A stretch of 64,000 nucleotides of DNA from positions 1-64,000 of the forward strand of contig CACFGV010000002.1 in assembly GCA_902565895.1 (NCBI GenBank), read 5' to 3'. The notes beneath the pieces were generated by a model. That model saw only the letters and a program-made list of their open reading frames with translations. It made no database searches and was not told the origin of the DNA. Source of the DNA: K189A clade bacterium. Lineage in GTDB: Bacteria; Pseudomonadota; Gammaproteobacteria; Pseudomonadales; Azotimanducaceae. The position numbers were made by a program, and so were the translations under genes. This document shows, piece by piece, positions 19,313-29,633 of the stretch (its first letter is position 1; each line of letters opens with the position of its first letter).

Positions 19313-19383
19313 CCCTCAGGCCAATTAAGTTGAGCGCCCGATGCCGCATCACGCTTGTCGATAACGCCGCTGATGGGTAACAT

Positions 19384-19413
19384 TTGCGATCTTATTTAAA
19401 TACGACGTTATAG
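19384..19413 (+). promoter_or_regulatory. Candidate sigma-70 promoter for rpoZ-spoT
   Basis: TTGCGA (19384-19389) and TTATAG (19408-19413) lie 18 bp apart in the 123-bp gmk-rpoZ gap, 22 bp before the rpoZ start, with an AAGGA ribosome-binding site (19422-19426) between. Each hexamer has mismatches, so the call is moderate. Confidence 0.4.
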
Positions 19414-19435
19414 ACGTCACGAAGGATATACAGAC

Positions 19436-19735
19436 ATGGCTAGGGTTACCGTAGAAGACTGTCTAGAACACGTAGATAACCGCTTCGAACTCGTTATGCT
19501 TGCAAGCCGCCGAGCACGAGGCTTGCGCCGCTACAGCACCGAAGCCTTGGTACCGGAAGAAAATGACAAGTCTACGGTAATTGCACTGCGCGAAATTGCT
19601 CAGGGGCTGATCAGCCACGAAATCCTCGACCGCCAAGAGGTTTCTCTTGAAGAAGAGAAAGATATTGAAATGAGCTTTAACATCGCAGCAATCAACGGCG
19701 GCGAGACAGGAGCGGATGAGCCCGCAGCCGGCTGA
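19436..19735 (+). CDS. rpoZ: RNA polymerase omega subunit
   Basis: A 99-aa subunit that helps assemble RNA polymerase and forms part of a (p)ppGpp site. The N-terminal [20 protein letters not shown] is diagnostic, with [10 protein letters not shown] and [14 protein letters not shown] following. The 3' end overlaps the spoT start by 20 bp in another frame, tying the omega subunit to the alarmone synthetase/hydrolase gene as in most gammaproteobacteria. Confidence 0.97.
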   Translation: MARVTVEDCLEHVDNRFELVMLASRRARGLRRYSTEALVPEENDKSTVIALREIAQGLISHEILDRQEVSLEEEKDIEMSFNIAAINGGETGADEPAAG

Positions 19736-21914
19736 GCACGCCACCGAATCCTTTTTCGTCGCTCAGCTTGCTGAGCACGCTAAACAATCCAGTGTCGCTG
19801 CACCTGCGACGCTGTCATCCCTGGTTGAGGCCTTAAGCTATCTAAGCCAAGACGAGTTGGCTCTGGTCACGCGGGCTCACGCCTATGCCGAGCAGGCCCA
19901 TCAAGGACAATCCAGACGCACCGGACACGCCTACATCACTCACCCGACTGCGGTGGCGCAAATTCTGTCGAATATGCGCATGGACCCTCAAACCATCATG
20001 GCGGCATTGCTGCACGATGTTATTGAGGACTCCGAAGCAAACAAACAAACCCTCGGCGATCAATTTGGCGAATCGGTAGCCGAGATTGTCGATGGTGTTT
20101 CGAAACTGAGTAAGATTTTTTCCAGCCGTGACGAGGCCCAGGCAGAAAACTTCCAGAAGATGGCCATGGCCATGGCGAAAGACATTCGTGTGATCATGGT
20201 TAAGCTCGCTGACCGACTACACAACATGCGCACCATTGGCGTTATGTCTGCCGCCCAACGTCGCCGCATAGCCAAAGAGACCCTCGACTTTTATGCGCCA
20301 ATAGCAAACCGGCTGGGTATTCACACGCTAAAAACCGAATTAGAAGACCTCGGCTTTAAGGCTTTGTATCCGTTGCGCGCAGATCGAATCAATCGCGCGG
20401 TACTGTCCGCTCGGGGCAATCGCAAAGCCCTCATGGAAGAGATACGTGACACGATTACGGCGGCAATGAACCGCGAAGGCATCAAAGCCGACGTTCGGGC
20501 GCGAGAAAAGAACAGTTACTCTATTTACCGCAAAATGAAATCCCAGCATAAATCGTTCATAGAGATAATGGACGTTTTCGGCTTTCGTATCGTGGTCGAT
20601 CAACCAGATGCCTGTTACCGCGCCTTGGGCGTGGTGCACAATTTATATAAGCCGGTAGTCAGCCGCTTTAAAGACTACATTGCGATTCCCAAAACCAACG
20701 GCTACCAATCCTTGCACACCAGTTTGTTCGGCATGCATGGGGTGCCCATCGAGGTGCAAATCCGCACCAAACAAATGGATGCCGTTGCCGACAATGGCAT
20801 TGCCGGGCACTGGCTGTATAAGAGTAACAGCGACTTCGACAGTAACCAGCAACGCGCACGGCAGTGGGCAAAAGATCTTTTAGAATTGCAGAGGCGCGCT
20901 GGCGACCCGCTGGAGTTTATTGAAAGTCTGAAAATCGATTTGTTCCCTGACGAGGTCTATGTGTTTACCCCCAGGGGCCAAATCATGGAGCTGCCCACCG
21001 GCGCCAGCGCCGTGGATTTTGCCTACGCTGTACACACCGACATCGGCAACTGCTGTGTCGCTTGTCGTGTCGACGGAAAGTTGGCGCCGCTATCCCAGCA
21101 ATTGCAGAGCGGGCAGCGGGTCGAAATCATTACCGCAAAAGAGTCGCGACCGAATCCGGACTGGCTTACCTTTGCTGTGACATCTAGAGCGCGTTCCGCT
21201 ATTCGTCATGAGTTGAAACACCAAAAACAGGGCGAATCCATTCGCTTAGGCCGCAAGCTATTGAATCGTGCGCTGGGCAATGCGAACACCAGCATCAACG
21301 ACCTGGACTTTCGCCGTTTGCGCCAAGTATTCAAAGAGCTTGGGGTGCGGCGCCTTAACGAGTTATTAGCCGCCATCGGAAATGGCGACCTTCTGGCCTA
21401 TGTGGTCGCACAAAAACTGCTCGCTGCTGACGATCCACAGTACGCCGCCGTAGAGGTTGAAGGGGGTGGCCCCATCGCTATTCGCGGCGGTGAGGGATTG
21501 GTAATTCAATACGGTCGCTGTTGCGGCCCGGTTCCTGGTGATCATATTGTCGGCCGTATGACCCCAGGGCGGGGGTTCGTTGTGCACATCGAAGCCTGTA
21601 ATAACCTCGGCGAGATCCGTCGTCGCGCGCCCCACGAGATCATTCCTGCGCGTTGGACCACCACCACTTCTGGTGAATTTTTGACCACGTTGAGAATCAA
21701 CGTGCAGCGCCGCAATGGTGTGGTAGCCGAAATTGCCGCCGAGGTCACCGCTGCGGGCGCCGGCGTGGACGGCATAGCTATTGAGGAGCGCAACGCAGAA
21801 GCCAGTACTCTAGTTATTGGCGTTACCGTAAAAAATCGTTCTCACCTCGCCCGACTGATGCGACGGCTGCGGAATGTCTCTGTAGTCATTAATCTTGCCC
21901 GCAGTGGCCATTAA
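19716..21914 (+). CDS. spoT: Bifunctional (p)ppGpp synthetase/hydrolase SpoT
   Basis: A 732-aa Rel/Spo homologue controlling the stringent response. The hydrolase HD domain contains HPTAVAQIL and LLHDVIEDS (about residues 71-110). The synthetase domain has [14 protein letters not shown] and [10 protein letters not shown]. The TGS domain begins near [16 protein letters not shown] (about residue 410) and a C-terminal ACT domain ends the protein. The HD motif is intact, so hydrolysis is expected; whether synthesis is strong cannot be judged. It starts inside the end of rpoZ behind a GGAG site and is followed 13 bp later by ridA, as in Pseudomonas. Confidence 0.96.
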   Translation: MSPQPAEHATESFFVAQLAEHAKQSSVAAPATLSSLVEALSYLSQDELALVTRAHAYAEQAHQGQSRRTGHAYITHPTAVAQILSNMRMDPQTIMAALLHDVIEDSEANKQTLGDQFGESVAEIVDGVSKLSKIFSSRDEAQAENFQKMAMAMAKDIRVIMVKLADRLHNMRTIGVMSAAQRRRIAKETLDFYAPIANRLGIHTLKTELEDLGFKALYPLRADRINRAVLSARGNRKALMEEIRDTITAAMNREGIKADVRAREKNSYSIYRKMKSQHKSFIEIMDVFGFRIVVDQPDACYRALGVVHNLYKPVVSRFKDYIAIPKTNGYQSLHTSLFGMHGVPIEVQIRTKQMDAVADNGIAGHWLYKSNSDFDSNQQRARQWAKDLLELQRRAGDPLEFIESLKIDLFPDEVYVFTPRGQIMELPTGASAVDFAYAVHTDIGNCCVACRVDGKLAPLSQQLQSGQRVEIITAKESRPNPDWLTFAVTSRARSAIRHELKHQKQGESIRLGRKLLNRALGNANTSINDLDFRRLRQVFKELGVRRLNELLAAIGNGDLLAYVVAQKLLAADDPQYAAVEVEGGGPIAIRGGEGLVIQYGRCCGPVPGDHIVGRMTPGRGFVVHIEACNNLGEIRRRAPHEIIPARWTTTTSGEFLTTLRINVQRRNGVVAEIAAEVTAAGAGVDGIAIEERNAEASTLVIGVTVKNRSHLARLMRRLRNVSVVINLARSGH

Positions 21915-21927
21915 GGAGAACGCGAAC

Positions 21928-22326
21928 ATGGGCAGAACCATCATACAAACTTCTGAGGCGCCAGCGGCTATCGGGACATATTCCCAGGCGGTACAAACTA
22001 CCGGAGCGCCAATGACCTTCATTTCCGGTCAAATTCCACTGCACCCCGAAACGATGACCCTGGTTAGCGATGCCTTTGACGAACAAGCCCACAGGGTCTT
22101 TATCAATCTGCGGGCTATTGCAGAGGCCGCTGGCGGTCGATTGTCCGACTGCGTGAAACTAACCATCTACCTGACCGATCTAAACCAATTCGCCACGGTA
22201 AACGAAGTGATGGCTACTTACTTCCCCGAACCCTACCCAGCACGAGCAGCTATTGAGGTCAGCGCACTGCCAAAAGGCGCGCAAATCGAAATTGACGCCA
22301 TCATGGTGGCAAACCCTAGCCAATGA
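21928..22326 (+). CDS. ridA: RidA family enamine/imine deaminase
   Basis: Hydrolyses reactive 2-aminoacrylate and related enamines made by PLP enzymes. The start is ATG 21928 (MGRTIIQTSEAPAAIGTYSQA), behind a clear AAGGAG site; upstream codons in frame belong to the spoT end. The 132-aa protein has the conserved GQIPL, SDCVKLTIYLTDL, and the active-site Arg in YPARAAIEVSALPKGAQIEI. Located between spoT and recG as in other gammaproteobacteria. Confidence 0.96.
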   Translation: MGRTIIQTSEAPAAIGTYSQAVQTTGAPMTFISGQIPLHPETMTLVSDAFDEQAHRVFINLRAIAEAAGGRLSDCVKLTIYLTDLNQFATVNEVMATYFPEPYPARAAIEVSALPKGAQIEIDAIMVANPSQ

Positions 22327-22351
22327 TCCAGGCGCTGAACGCCTCACACCC

Positions 22352-24367
22352 ATGGCAATAGATCCACACGGGCCAATAACGCAACTGCGAGGTGTTGGTC
22401 CCCAGGCAGCACAAAGTCTCGCAAAACTTGGGTTGAACAGCCCAATGGATTTACTGCTACACCTGCCTTTTCGTTACCAAGATCGAACAAAAGTCAGCTC
22501 TATCGCAGACATTGGGCCAGGCACCGAGGCGTTAGTTGCGGGTCAAATTGTATCTACCCGAGTGTTGTATGGGCGGCAGCGCAGCCTAGAGGTCGTGGCA
22601 CGAGATGCGACTGGCGAACTGAAAATTCGGTTCTTTCATTTCTCGAAGTACCAACACGCCGCACTGGACGCTGCTGCCTACATTCAAGCCTTTGGCAGCG
22701 TGAGATTTTTTGGCAAGCAATTGTCGATGAGCCATCCAGAATATCGAACCTTCGATCATCCACCGCCCGCACCAAAGCCAGAGCTGACCCCGGTTTATCC
22801 AGCAACCCAGGGGCTGAGCCAGCAACGTATCCGCAAACTCGGCCAGCAACTGTGTGCCCTCACTTGGCCAGACGCGCCCGGTACACCCTATCAAAACCTA
22901 CGCGCCCTACATGCGCCTAGCGACCTTGCAGCGATTGCTCCAATCCAACAGCAATTAGCCACAGACGAACTGAGCGCGTTTTATATTTTGATGAAAGGAC
23001 GCGCTATAAAACGCAGCCGCGAAAGGGCTAAAGCCCTCACCGAAACCGGCCCTCTTGCTGCACAACTCGGTACGAATCTTGGTTTTCACCTAACTGCAGC
23101 CCAACATCGAGTATGCGCCGAAATTACCAACGATTTATCAAAGCCGTTGCCTATGCTGCGTTTGGTCCAAGGCGATGTCGGTTCGGGCAAAACAATTGTC
23201 GCAGCATTTGCAGCAATTCGTGCAACCGAGAACCAAGGCCAAACCGCGCTAATGGCACCCACCGAACTACTCGCCGAACAACACGCCCAGAACTTTAAGC
23301 AATGGTTACAACCCCTTGGCATCCGCTGCGCACTGCTCACCGGGCAAATGTCGGCTAAGCAGCAGCGCGAGGCGCTGGCTGAGGTGGCCGAGGGCACCGC
23401 CAGTGTTGTCATTGGTACCCATGCGCTTTTTCAAGATCGGGTTAAGTTTAAGGACTTAGTCTTAGTCATCATCGACGAGCAGCATCGCTTCGGCGTATAT
23501 CAACGCATGTCACTACAGGGCAAGGGCGGCCACCCGCATCAGCTGGTTATGACCGCAACGCCGATCCCACGCACCCTGACCATGACGCTGTATGCAGACA
23601 TGGACGTCTCGGTAATCGACGAGCTGCCTAAAGGCCGCCAACCCATCACCACCCATACCGTATCCCAAGACAATCGCCCCAAACTGGTAGAGCGTCTGGA
23701 CAAAGTCCTGGCCGCAGGCCAACAGGGATTTTGGGTCTGCACCTTGATAGAGGACTCAGACGAGATCGACGCCCAATCTGCGCACAGCACCTTCAATGCA
23801 CTCAGCCAGGCGCTACCAAGGCATCGGATCGCATTGTTACACGGACGCATGAAGAGCGATGAGAAAGTGTCAATAATGCAAGCCTTTAAACGCCACGAGA
23901 TTGATCTGTTGGTGGCCACTACGGTGGTGGAGGTTGGCGTCGATGTACCCAATGCGACACAGATGGTGATCGAAAATTCTGAACGTTTGGGTCTGGCTCA
24001 ACTTCACCAATTACGCGGTCGCGTGGGTCGCGGCGAACTGGCCAGCCGTTGTTTTCTGTTGTTCAAGCCTGGTGTGAGCAGCGCTGCGAAACATCGCTTA
24101 AATGCTATGCGCGAGAGTCAGGACGGCTTTTACTTGGCCGAGCAAGATCTGAAATTACGTGGCCCAGGAGACATTCTTGGTACCCGGCAGGCCGGCGAGG
24201 AAAGTTTTCGTATTGCTGATTTGAGCGTTCACGCTCATCTGATGCCCAAGGTTGTGCAACGCAGCGAAGCGTTGATGGCAGCCGCCCCCGGTTCAAAAGA
24301 GCACGCCGAGCTGGAGCAGCTGTTAGCCATGTGGGCACCCGCCGATGACGGCCACCTTAACGTTTGA
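22352..24367 (+). CDS. recG: ATP-dependent DNA helicase RecG
   Basis: Branch-migrating helicase that remodels stalled forks and R-loops. From ATG 22352 (MAIDPHGPITQLRGVGP) it is 671 aa. The N-terminal wedge domain contains LLLHLPFRYQDRTK. Helicase motif I is QGDVGSGKTIVA, motif II is IIDEQHRFGV, then MTATPIPRTLTMTLYADMD (motif III), and the C-terminal QLHQLRGRVGRG (motif VI). A reading from 22253 would overlap ridA without family support. It follows ridA by 25 bp and converges with the transporter gene with a 3-bp gap. Confidence 0.96.
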   Translation: MAIDPHGPITQLRGVGPQAAQSLAKLGLNSPMDLLLHLPFRYQDRTKVSSIADIGPGTEALVAGQIVSTRVLYGRQRSLEVVARDATGELKIRFFHFSKYQHAALDAAAYIQAFGSVRFFGKQLSMSHPEYRTFDHPPPAPKPELTPVYPATQGLSQQRIRKLGQQLCALTWPDAPGTPYQNLRALHAPSDLAAIAPIQQQLATDELSAFYILMKGRAIKRSRERAKALTETGPLAAQLGTNLGFHLTAAQHRVCAEITNDLSKPLPMLRLVQGDVGSGKTIVAAFAAIRATENQGQTALMAPTELLAEQHAQNFKQWLQPLGIRCALLTGQMSAKQQREALAEVAEGTASVVIGTHALFQDRVKFKDLVLVIIDEQHRFGVYQRMSLQGKGGHPHQLVMTATPIPRTLTMTLYADMDVSVIDELPKGRQPITTHTVSQDNRPKLVERLDKVLAAGQQGFWVCTLIEDSDEIDAQSAHSTFNALSQALPRHRIALLHGRMKSDEKVSIMQAFKRHEIDLLVATTVVEVGVDVPNATQMVIENSERLGLAQLHQLRGRVGRGELASRCFLLFKPGVSSAAKHRLNAMRESQDGFYLAEQDLKLRGPGDILGTRQAGEESFRIADLSVHAHLMPKVVQRSEALMAAAPGSKEHAELEQLLAMWAPADDGHLNV

Positions 24368-24370
24368 GCG

Positions 24371-25663
24371 CTAGGTGTCGCTAGGTACTTGGGCCACCGC
24401 CCCGGCATTTGGATCGCGCAATGTTTCTTTGTCTAGCTGCCCTTCCGAGTTAGCGACAATGGTCGCCACCGTGCCATCGCCCGTGACATTGACCACGGTA
24501 CGCAACATATCCAACAAACGGTCAACACCAATGATCAATCCAATGCCTTCAATAGGCAGGCCAACTTGGCCCAACACCAGAGTCAGCGTTATCAAACCAA
24601 CACCTGGGACCGCAGCTGTACCAATGGATGCAAGGGTGGCGGTAAGTATCACCATCAGCAAGGCGTCAACACCCAGCTGGTAGCCAAAGAACTGCGCGAT
24701 AAATACTGTGGCCACGCCCTGCATAATGGCGGTGCCATCCATATTAATGGTTGCACCCAAGGGCACCGCAAAAGAAGCGACGTTATTGTTTACACCAATA
24801 CGGTGTTCAACGGTTCGCAGCGTAACGGGTAAGGTAGCGCCGCTTGACGAGGTGGAAAAGGCCACCAGCATAGGCTCGCGCATCTTACGTAAGAAGGTTA
24901 ACGGGTTAACCCCTGCAAGAATCCGCAGCAACGTTGGATAGACTAGTAACCCATGCAAGATCAACGCACTGGCAACGGTTAAAAAGTAGGCGAGTACTTT
25001 GCCGATCTCTACCCAACCGACTGTGGCGCCCAACTTAACCATCAAACAAAACACCCCGTAGGGCGTGAGTTGAATCACCATGGTGATGAGTTTCATCATC
25101 ACTTCGTTAAGGTCTTGGAAAAATCCGGCAATGCGCGATCCCGCGTCACCCGCGCGGCTTAACGCCAGGCCAAGCAGCAGAGCAAAGACGATGACCTGCA
25201 ACATCTTGCCGTCCGCCATGGCCTGTATCGGGTTAGAGGGGAATATATTGATCAGGGTATCTTTGACGCTTGGCGCGTCTTTAGCTTGATACGCATCAAA
25301 TGCGACCGCACCATTTTGCTCATCCGCCGCGCTGAGACCAGGGTCGACCACCAAGGCCAGTATCAATGCCAACGAAACTGCTAATGCGGTCGTGGCTAAA
25401 TACAAACCTATTGTTTTGCCACCCAGGCGGCCCACACTGCCGGTGGCACCTAGACTGGTGGCGCCGCATACCAAAGAAACAAATACCAAGGGCACGACCA
25501 TCATCTTTAGCAGCGTGACAAAAATCTTGCCGCCTGCGTCGATCGCCCCGTCTAATACATAAGCGCCAATGAAATCGTTCGAGACTAGGTCCGCCGCCTG
25601 AAAGCCCACCCCCAGAGCCAGGCCGAGCCCCATACCAATAAGGATTCTCTGTGTCAGGTTCAT
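24371..25663 (-). CDS. Dicarboxylate/amino acid:cation symporter (DAACS family)
   Basis: A 430-aa inner-membrane carrier of the GltP/DctA family. The family marks are the serine-rich re-entrant loop AFSTSSSGATLPVTL (about residues 273-287), NMDGTAIMQGVATVFIAQ, and VPGVGLITLTLVL. Such carriers take up glutamate, aspartate or C4-dicarboxylates with sodium ions or protons; the substrate here is unknown. NMDGTA matches the cation-binding region of the family. It stands alone on the minus strand, convergent with recG. The C-terminal tail after residue 410 is hydrophilic. Confidence 0.9.
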   Translation of the reverse strand: MNLTQRILIGMGLGLALGVGFQAADLVSNDFIGAYVLDGAIDAGGKIFVTLLKMMVVPLVFVSLVCGATSLGATGSVGRLGGKTIGLYLATTALAVSLALILALVVDPGLSAADEQNGAVAFDAYQAKDAPSVKDTLINIFPSNPIQAMADGKMLQVIVFALLLGLALSRAGDAGSRIAGFFQDLNEVMMKLITMVIQLTPYGVFCLMVKLGATVGWVEIGKVLAYFLTVASALILHGLLVYPTLLRILAGVNPLTFLRKMREPMLVAFSTSSSGATLPVTLRTVEHRIGVNNNVASFAVPLGATINMDGTAIMQGVATVFIAQFFGYQLGVDALLMVILTATLASIGTAAVPGVGLITLTLVLGQVGLPIEGIGLIIGVDRLLDMLRTVVNVTGDGTVATIVANSEGQLDKETLRDPNAGAVAQVPSDT

Positions 25664-25738
25664 GCCATTCCCTACTCTGGGTCAGTTAACGACTGTTACC
25701 CCTATCACCTGATGTTAAATCTTCAGGTGGTTGGCGCA

Positions 25739-25906
25739 CTAGCCTATCTCGATCATCTCAAAGTCCGCCTTGCCCACGCCACATTCTGGACAGACAAAAT
25801 CCTCGGGCACATCAGCCCAGGCAGTACCCGGCGGAATGCCCTCTTCTTCGCAGCCTTCTTCTTCGTCGTATATCCAACCGCAGACAATGCACTGCCACTT
25901 CTTCAT
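25739..25906 (-). CDS. Rubredoxin
   Basis: A 55-aa electron carrier with a single Fe(Cys)4 site. The two knuckles read CIVCGW (Cys 6 and 9) and CPECG (Cys 39 and 42), with IYDEEEG and PPGTAWADVPEDF between. Short rubredoxins pass electrons to alkane hydroxylases or oxygen/peroxide reductases; the partner here is not visible. A rubredoxin gene next to ubiA (with ubiC) also occurs in Pseudomonas. It is divergent from ubiA, with a 155-bp gap. Confidence 0.95.
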   Translation of the reverse strand: MKKWQCIVCGWIYDEEEGCEEEGIPPGTAWADVPEDFVCPECGVGKADFEMIEIG

Positions 25907-26061
25907 AACAAACCCTTAAGCGCCCAAGACAAAAGCGCAGTACGCTACTTGCAGACCCTAAAAAAAGCAACGCTACCTGATGCCAGCCACGCTAGCCCCT
26001 GCGCAGTTTTGAAACTAACATCAATCTGTCAATCAACTGGCCAAAAGCAGCACCTAATCTC

Positions 26062-26919
26062 GTGAAAGACTACCTCGCACTGATGCGCCTAGATCGCCCG
26101 GTGGGCACTTTGTTGCTGTTATGGCCAACGCTGGCCGCACTGTGCATGGCGGCGGGTACGCTACCGTCGTTAATGCTGATCGTCGTTTTTACTCTGGGTA
26201 CTTTTACCATGCGCAGTGCCGGGTGTGTGATCAACGACTACGCCGATCGCAATGTCGACGGTCATGTTAAGCGCACCGCCCAGCGACCCTTGGCAACCGG
26301 CGCAATTCCTGCCCAACACGCGCTGTGGTTGTTCTTAGGCCTCATTACATTCGCCGGCCTGCTCGTTCTGTTCTTGAACCGCGCCACGCAATTACTGGCG
26401 GTTGGCGGCTTGGCCCTGGCCGTGTTGTATCCTTTTATGAAGCGTTGGACCCATTTGCCTCAAGTGGTCTTAGGCGCAGCCTTCAGCTGGGGTATTCCCA
26501 TGGCTTGGTCGGCCCATCAGGCAAATGCGCCAGCGGAAGCCTGGCTGATGTTTATTTCGAGCCTGTTGTGGATCGTTGCCTACGACACAGAATACGCCAT
26601 GGTAGACCGAGACGACGATCTTAAAATTGGTGTTAAAAGCACAGCCATTCTATTTGGCGATCTAGACCGGCTGATGATCGGCATTTTGCAAGCCAGCGCG
26701 TTGCTCGGGTTCTTATTACTGGGTATGGCTTTAGGTTATAAGCATCTCTACTACGTAGGGCTAACACTCATGGCAGGTTTATTTATTTATCAGGGCTGGC
26801 TAATTCGTGACCGGCAACGAGATGCTTGCTTCGAGGCGTTTCGCAACAATATCTGGGTCGGCGTGTGCCTACTACTGGGTGTTTTGTTGGAGTTGCTGAT
26901 TGGCTCGAGGTCACTATGA
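26062..26919 (+). CDS. ubiA: 4-hydroxybenzoate polyprenyltransferase UbiA
   Basis: Attaches the isoprenoid tail to 4-hydroxybenzoate in ubiquinone synthesis. A 285-aa membrane protein with about eight or nine helices. The first Asp-rich motif is NDYADRNVDGHVKRT and the second is YDTEYAMVDRDDD, both essential for prenyl-pyrophosphate and Mg binding. YLALMRLDRPVGTLLLLWP is the usual N-terminus. Translation begins at GTG 26062. ubiC (chorismate lyase), often just upstream, is not present here. Its stop overlaps the next start (ATGA). Confidence 0.96.
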   Translation: MKDYLALMRLDRPVGTLLLLWPTLAALCMAAGTLPSLMLIVVFTLGTFTMRSAGCVINDYADRNVDGHVKRTAQRPLATGAIPAQHALWLFLGLITFAGLLVLFLNRATQLLAVGGLALAVLYPFMKRWTHLPQVVLGAAFSWGIPMAWSAHQANAPAEAWLMFISSLLWIVAYDTEYAMVDRDDDLKIGVKSTAILFGDLDRLMIGILQASALLGFLLLGMALGYKHLYYVGLTLMAGLFIYQGWLIRDRQRDACFEAFRNNIWVGVCLLLGVLLELLIGSRSL

Positions 26920-27428
26920 GGCGGGTTGGTTACTGGTTGGAAAGCCTAGAACTTATTGGGGCTTTTATCACACGACCTCTACGCTGGTTTGTTCTGATCA
27001 TGGTGCTTATTACCGTGACTGTGGTGGTGTTGCGGTATGCGCTTGAGACCGGCGCGATCTTTCTACAAGAATCGGTAATGTATCTGCATGGGTTGTTTTT
27101 CATGCTGGGCCTGGCCTTTGGCATTGCTCAGGACACCCATGTACGTGTCGATATTCTCTACAGCCGCATGAGCCCAAAACGCCGTCATCTAATTAATCTC
27201 GTTGGTCATTGCATCTTTTTAATGCCAATGGCCGCTCTCATCTTCGTCTCTAGCCTGCCCTACGTAAGCGCCAGTTGGCGAGTATTTGAAGGTTCGTCCG
27301 AGGTAGGTGGCGTTCCGGCGCTGTTTTTGCTTAAAAGCCTATTGCCAATAACGGCACTGTTATTGTTGCTACAGGGCCTGGCCAGCAGCGCAGCGCTGGC
27401 TCGACAACTCTTCGATCACGACACCTAA
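26916..27428 (+). CDS. dctQ: TRAP transporter small membrane subunit (DctQ)
   Basis: A 170-aa, four-helix inner-membrane protein. The start was placed at ATG 26916, which overlaps the ubiA stop; an earlier in-frame codon would sit inside ubiA. FLQESVMYLHGLFFMLGLAF and DTHVRVDILYSRMSPKRR are DctQ-type motifs. DctQ joins DctM to form the membrane part of a tripartite ATP-independent periplasmic transporter driven by sodium or protons. It overlaps dctM by one base. The solute-binding gene dctP lies 2.2 kb away on the other strand. Confidence 0.92.
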   Translation: MRRVGYWLESLELIGAFITRPLRWFVLIMVLITVTVVVLRYALETGAIFLQESVMYLHGLFFMLGLAFGIAQDTHVRVDILYSRMSPKRRHLINLVGHCIFLMPMAALIFVSSLPYVSASWRVFEGSSEVGGVPALFLLKSLLPITALLLLLQGLASSAALARQLFDHDT

Positions 27429-28795
27429 TGCTGGAACTGATCCCCTTATTGTTGTTCTTAGTGACCTTCGCAATGCTGCTGACGGGTTATCCCGTGGCCA
27501 TTACCTTGGCTGGAGTGGCGATAATTTTTGCCGGAGTAGGCATTTTGACCGGCACCTTTAACCCTAACGATCTTGGCTTTGTGCCAGGCCGATTATTTGG
27601 TGTGATTACCAACCAGACGCTGATCGCAGTACCGCTCTTTGTATTTATGGGGGTGCTGCTGGAAAAGACCAGAATCGCAGAAAGCCTGTTGACCAATCTG
27701 TCTGACTTGTTGGGGCATTTTCGTGGTGGTTTAGCCATCACCGTGGTGCTTGTCGGAATGCTTATGGCGGCCAGCACCGGCATTGTCGGCGCCACGGTGG
27801 TCACTATGGGCATGATGTCCTTACCCATAATGATGCAACGCGGTTATGACCCGAGTCTGGCCACCGGCACGATCGCCGCAACAGGCACCCTGGGGCAAAT
27901 CATTCCACCGTCAATTGCATTGGTGTTGCTAGGAGATGTCCTGTCTAACGCCTATCAGCAAGCGCAACTTAATATGGGCATATTTGCGCCTAAATCCGTT
28001 TCGGTTGGCGACCTGTTTGCGGGCGCTTTACTGCCGGGTCTGGTGCTGGTGGTGTTGTATTTGCTGTATCTCGTCATGCGCTCCTTCACCTCCCCCGACG
28101 CTATGCCACAGCGACCTAGAACTAAGACAATTTCTTTACGCGCGACGCTGTGTGCGTTGTTACCGCCTCTGGTGCTTATGGTTGTGGTCCTTGGCTCAAT
28201 CATCGCAGGCTACGCCACCCCCACCGAAGCTGCGGGCGTAGGCGCCATGGGCGCGCTGCTATTAGCGCTGATTTATCGCAAGCTTGATGTAGAAACTCTA
28301 CGCGATACCTGCACTGCCAGTATGTCCACTACTGCTATGGTGTTCTTCATATTAATCGGCGCATCCATTTTTTCGTTGGTATTTCGCGGCTTTGGCGGCG
28401 ACGAGATCGTACAGGATCTGTTCACCAACATGCCCGGTGGCGTCTGGGGGGCGTTAGCCATCGTCATGTTGGTGATCTTCTTACTGGGCTTTATTCTCGA
28501 CTTTATCGAGATCACCTTCGTGGTCGTGCCCATTGTAGGCCCGGTATTAATGGCGATGGGCGTTGATCCGATTTGGCTTGGCGTGCTCATTGCGGTTAAT
28601 CTACAAACGTCTTTCCTAACACCGCCCTTTGGTTTTGCTTTGTTTTATCTGCGCGGGGTTGCGCCGGACAGCATTGCCACCGCTGCGATCTATCGAGGCG
28701 TCTTACCGTTTATCGCCCTCCAACTGCTGCTGCTGGCCCTACTGTTGATGTGGCCTGAGTTAGCCACTTGGTTACCTAATGCTCTTTATGGCTGA
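27428..28795 (+). CDS. dctM: TRAP transporter large membrane subunit (DctM)
   Basis: A 455-aa, 12 to 13-helix protein, the catalytic carrier of the TRAP system. Motifs include GYPVAITLAGVA near the N-terminus, VPLFVFMGVLLEKT, GTLGQIIPPSIALVLLGD and the C-terminal VNLQTSFLTPPFGFALFYL, all standard for DctM. The 3' end overlaps the convergent enoyl-CoA hydratase gene by 20 bp, so no terminator separates them. The substrate is probably that of the nearby DctP (2-oxoacid or lactate type; inference). Confidence 0.94.
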   Translation: MLELIPLLLFLVTFAMLLTGYPVAITLAGVAIIFAGVGILTGTFNPNDLGFVPGRLFGVITNQTLIAVPLFVFMGVLLEKTRIAESLLTNLSDLLGHFRGGLAITVVLVGMLMAASTGIVGATVVTMGMMSLPIMMQRGYDPSLATGTIAATGTLGQIIPPSIALVLLGDVLSNAYQQAQLNMGIFAPKSVSVGDLFAGALLPGLVLVVLYLLYLVMRSFTSPDAMPQRPRTKTISLRATLCALLPPLVLMVVVLGSIIAGYATPTEAAGVGAMGALLLALIYRKLDVETLRDTCTASMSTTAMVFFILIGASIFSLVFRGFGGDEIVQDLFTNMPGGVWGALAIVMLVIFLLGFILDFIEITFVVVPIVGPVLMAMGVDPIWLGVLIAVNLQTSFLTPPFGFALFYLRGVAPDSIATAAIYRGVLPFIALQLLLLALLLMWPELATWLPNALYG

Positions 28796-29633
28796 GCAGA
28801 TCACCGTGCGTAAGCGACGGCCACTTAGGTTTGCGTTTCTCTAAAAAAGCCTTAACGCCTTCTCGGTAATCGTCATCACGCATCATGGCCTCGAGCAGTT
28901 GCTCGGAGTGGTTCACCGATTCTGCAACACTGCCATGCAGGTCCTGATACACCTGCCAACGAGTTTGGCGTAGCGACTCTGGAGATACCGATTCAATAAG
29001 GTCTGTCGCATAGGCCTGGGCCGCAGACACCAGCACCTCTGCATCGTGAAGTTGATTAACAAAGCCTATGCGCTCAGCCTCGTCGGACCAAAAGACTCGA
29101 CTGGTCAGCAACAGGTCGTTTGCACGCCCAAGCCCAACAATGCGCGGTAACATCCAAGACAGTCCGTACTCTGCCGGCAGATTGAGCTTGCCATGGGCGG
29201 TTGTGAACTTGACCCCGGGTACTGCGAATCGCACATCAGCAAAACACGCCAAAGCTAAGCCGATGCCAGCCGCGGGACCATTAATTGCTGCAATAACTGG
29301 TTTACTTAAACCGAAGTGGTAGGCGAACGTGGCATCAAAGTGCGTATTAACGCCATACCCCGGTCTGGCGATGTCTGCTGCTACGCCGGCGTCGTAACTA
29401 CCCCGCTCGCTGTGTCCCACGAGCGCCTCAGAATCGCCACCAACACAAAAGCCACGGCCACGGCCGGTGACGACAATCGCTCCGACTTCTAGGTCATTAT
29501 TAGCTCGCTCGATTAAGTGACGATACTCGGTATGCAGACGTCCCGTCCACGCATTCATGCGGTGCGGGCGATCGAGCCAGATGGTCGCGACCCTGTCACG
29601 GATCTCATAGGCAGTATTCTTAAGCTCCATCAT
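28776..29633 (-). CDS. Enoyl-CoA hydratase/isomerase family protein
   Basis: A crotonase-fold protein of 285 aa if started at ATG 29633 (an ATG three bases on is equally possible; the frame is open to 29669). Crotonase marks: VVTGRGRGFCVGGD (first oxyanion half), KPVIAAINGPAAGIGLALACFADVRFA (about residues 114-140; two glycine-rich halves), and LPAEYGLSWMLPRIVG with the candidate catalytic Glu. It overlaps the dctP 3' end by 14 bp and so is probably cotranscribed with it, suggesting that the imported acid is handled as a CoA thioester. The exact reaction cannot be read from the sequence. Confidence 0.88.
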   Translation of the reverse strand: MMELKNTAYEIRDRVATIWLDRPHRMNAWTGRLHTEYRHLIERANNDLEVGAIVVTGRGRGFCVGGDSEALVGHSERGSYDAGVAADIARPGYGVNTHFDATFAYHFGLSKPVIAAINGPAAGIGLALACFADVRFAVPGVKFTTAHGKLNLPAEYGLSWMLPRIVGLGRANDLLLTSRVFWSDEAERIGFVNQLHDAEVLVSAAQAYATDLIESVSPESLRQTRWQVYQDLHGSVAESVNHSEQLLEAMMRDDDYREGVKAFLEKRKPKWPSLTHGDLLSHKEH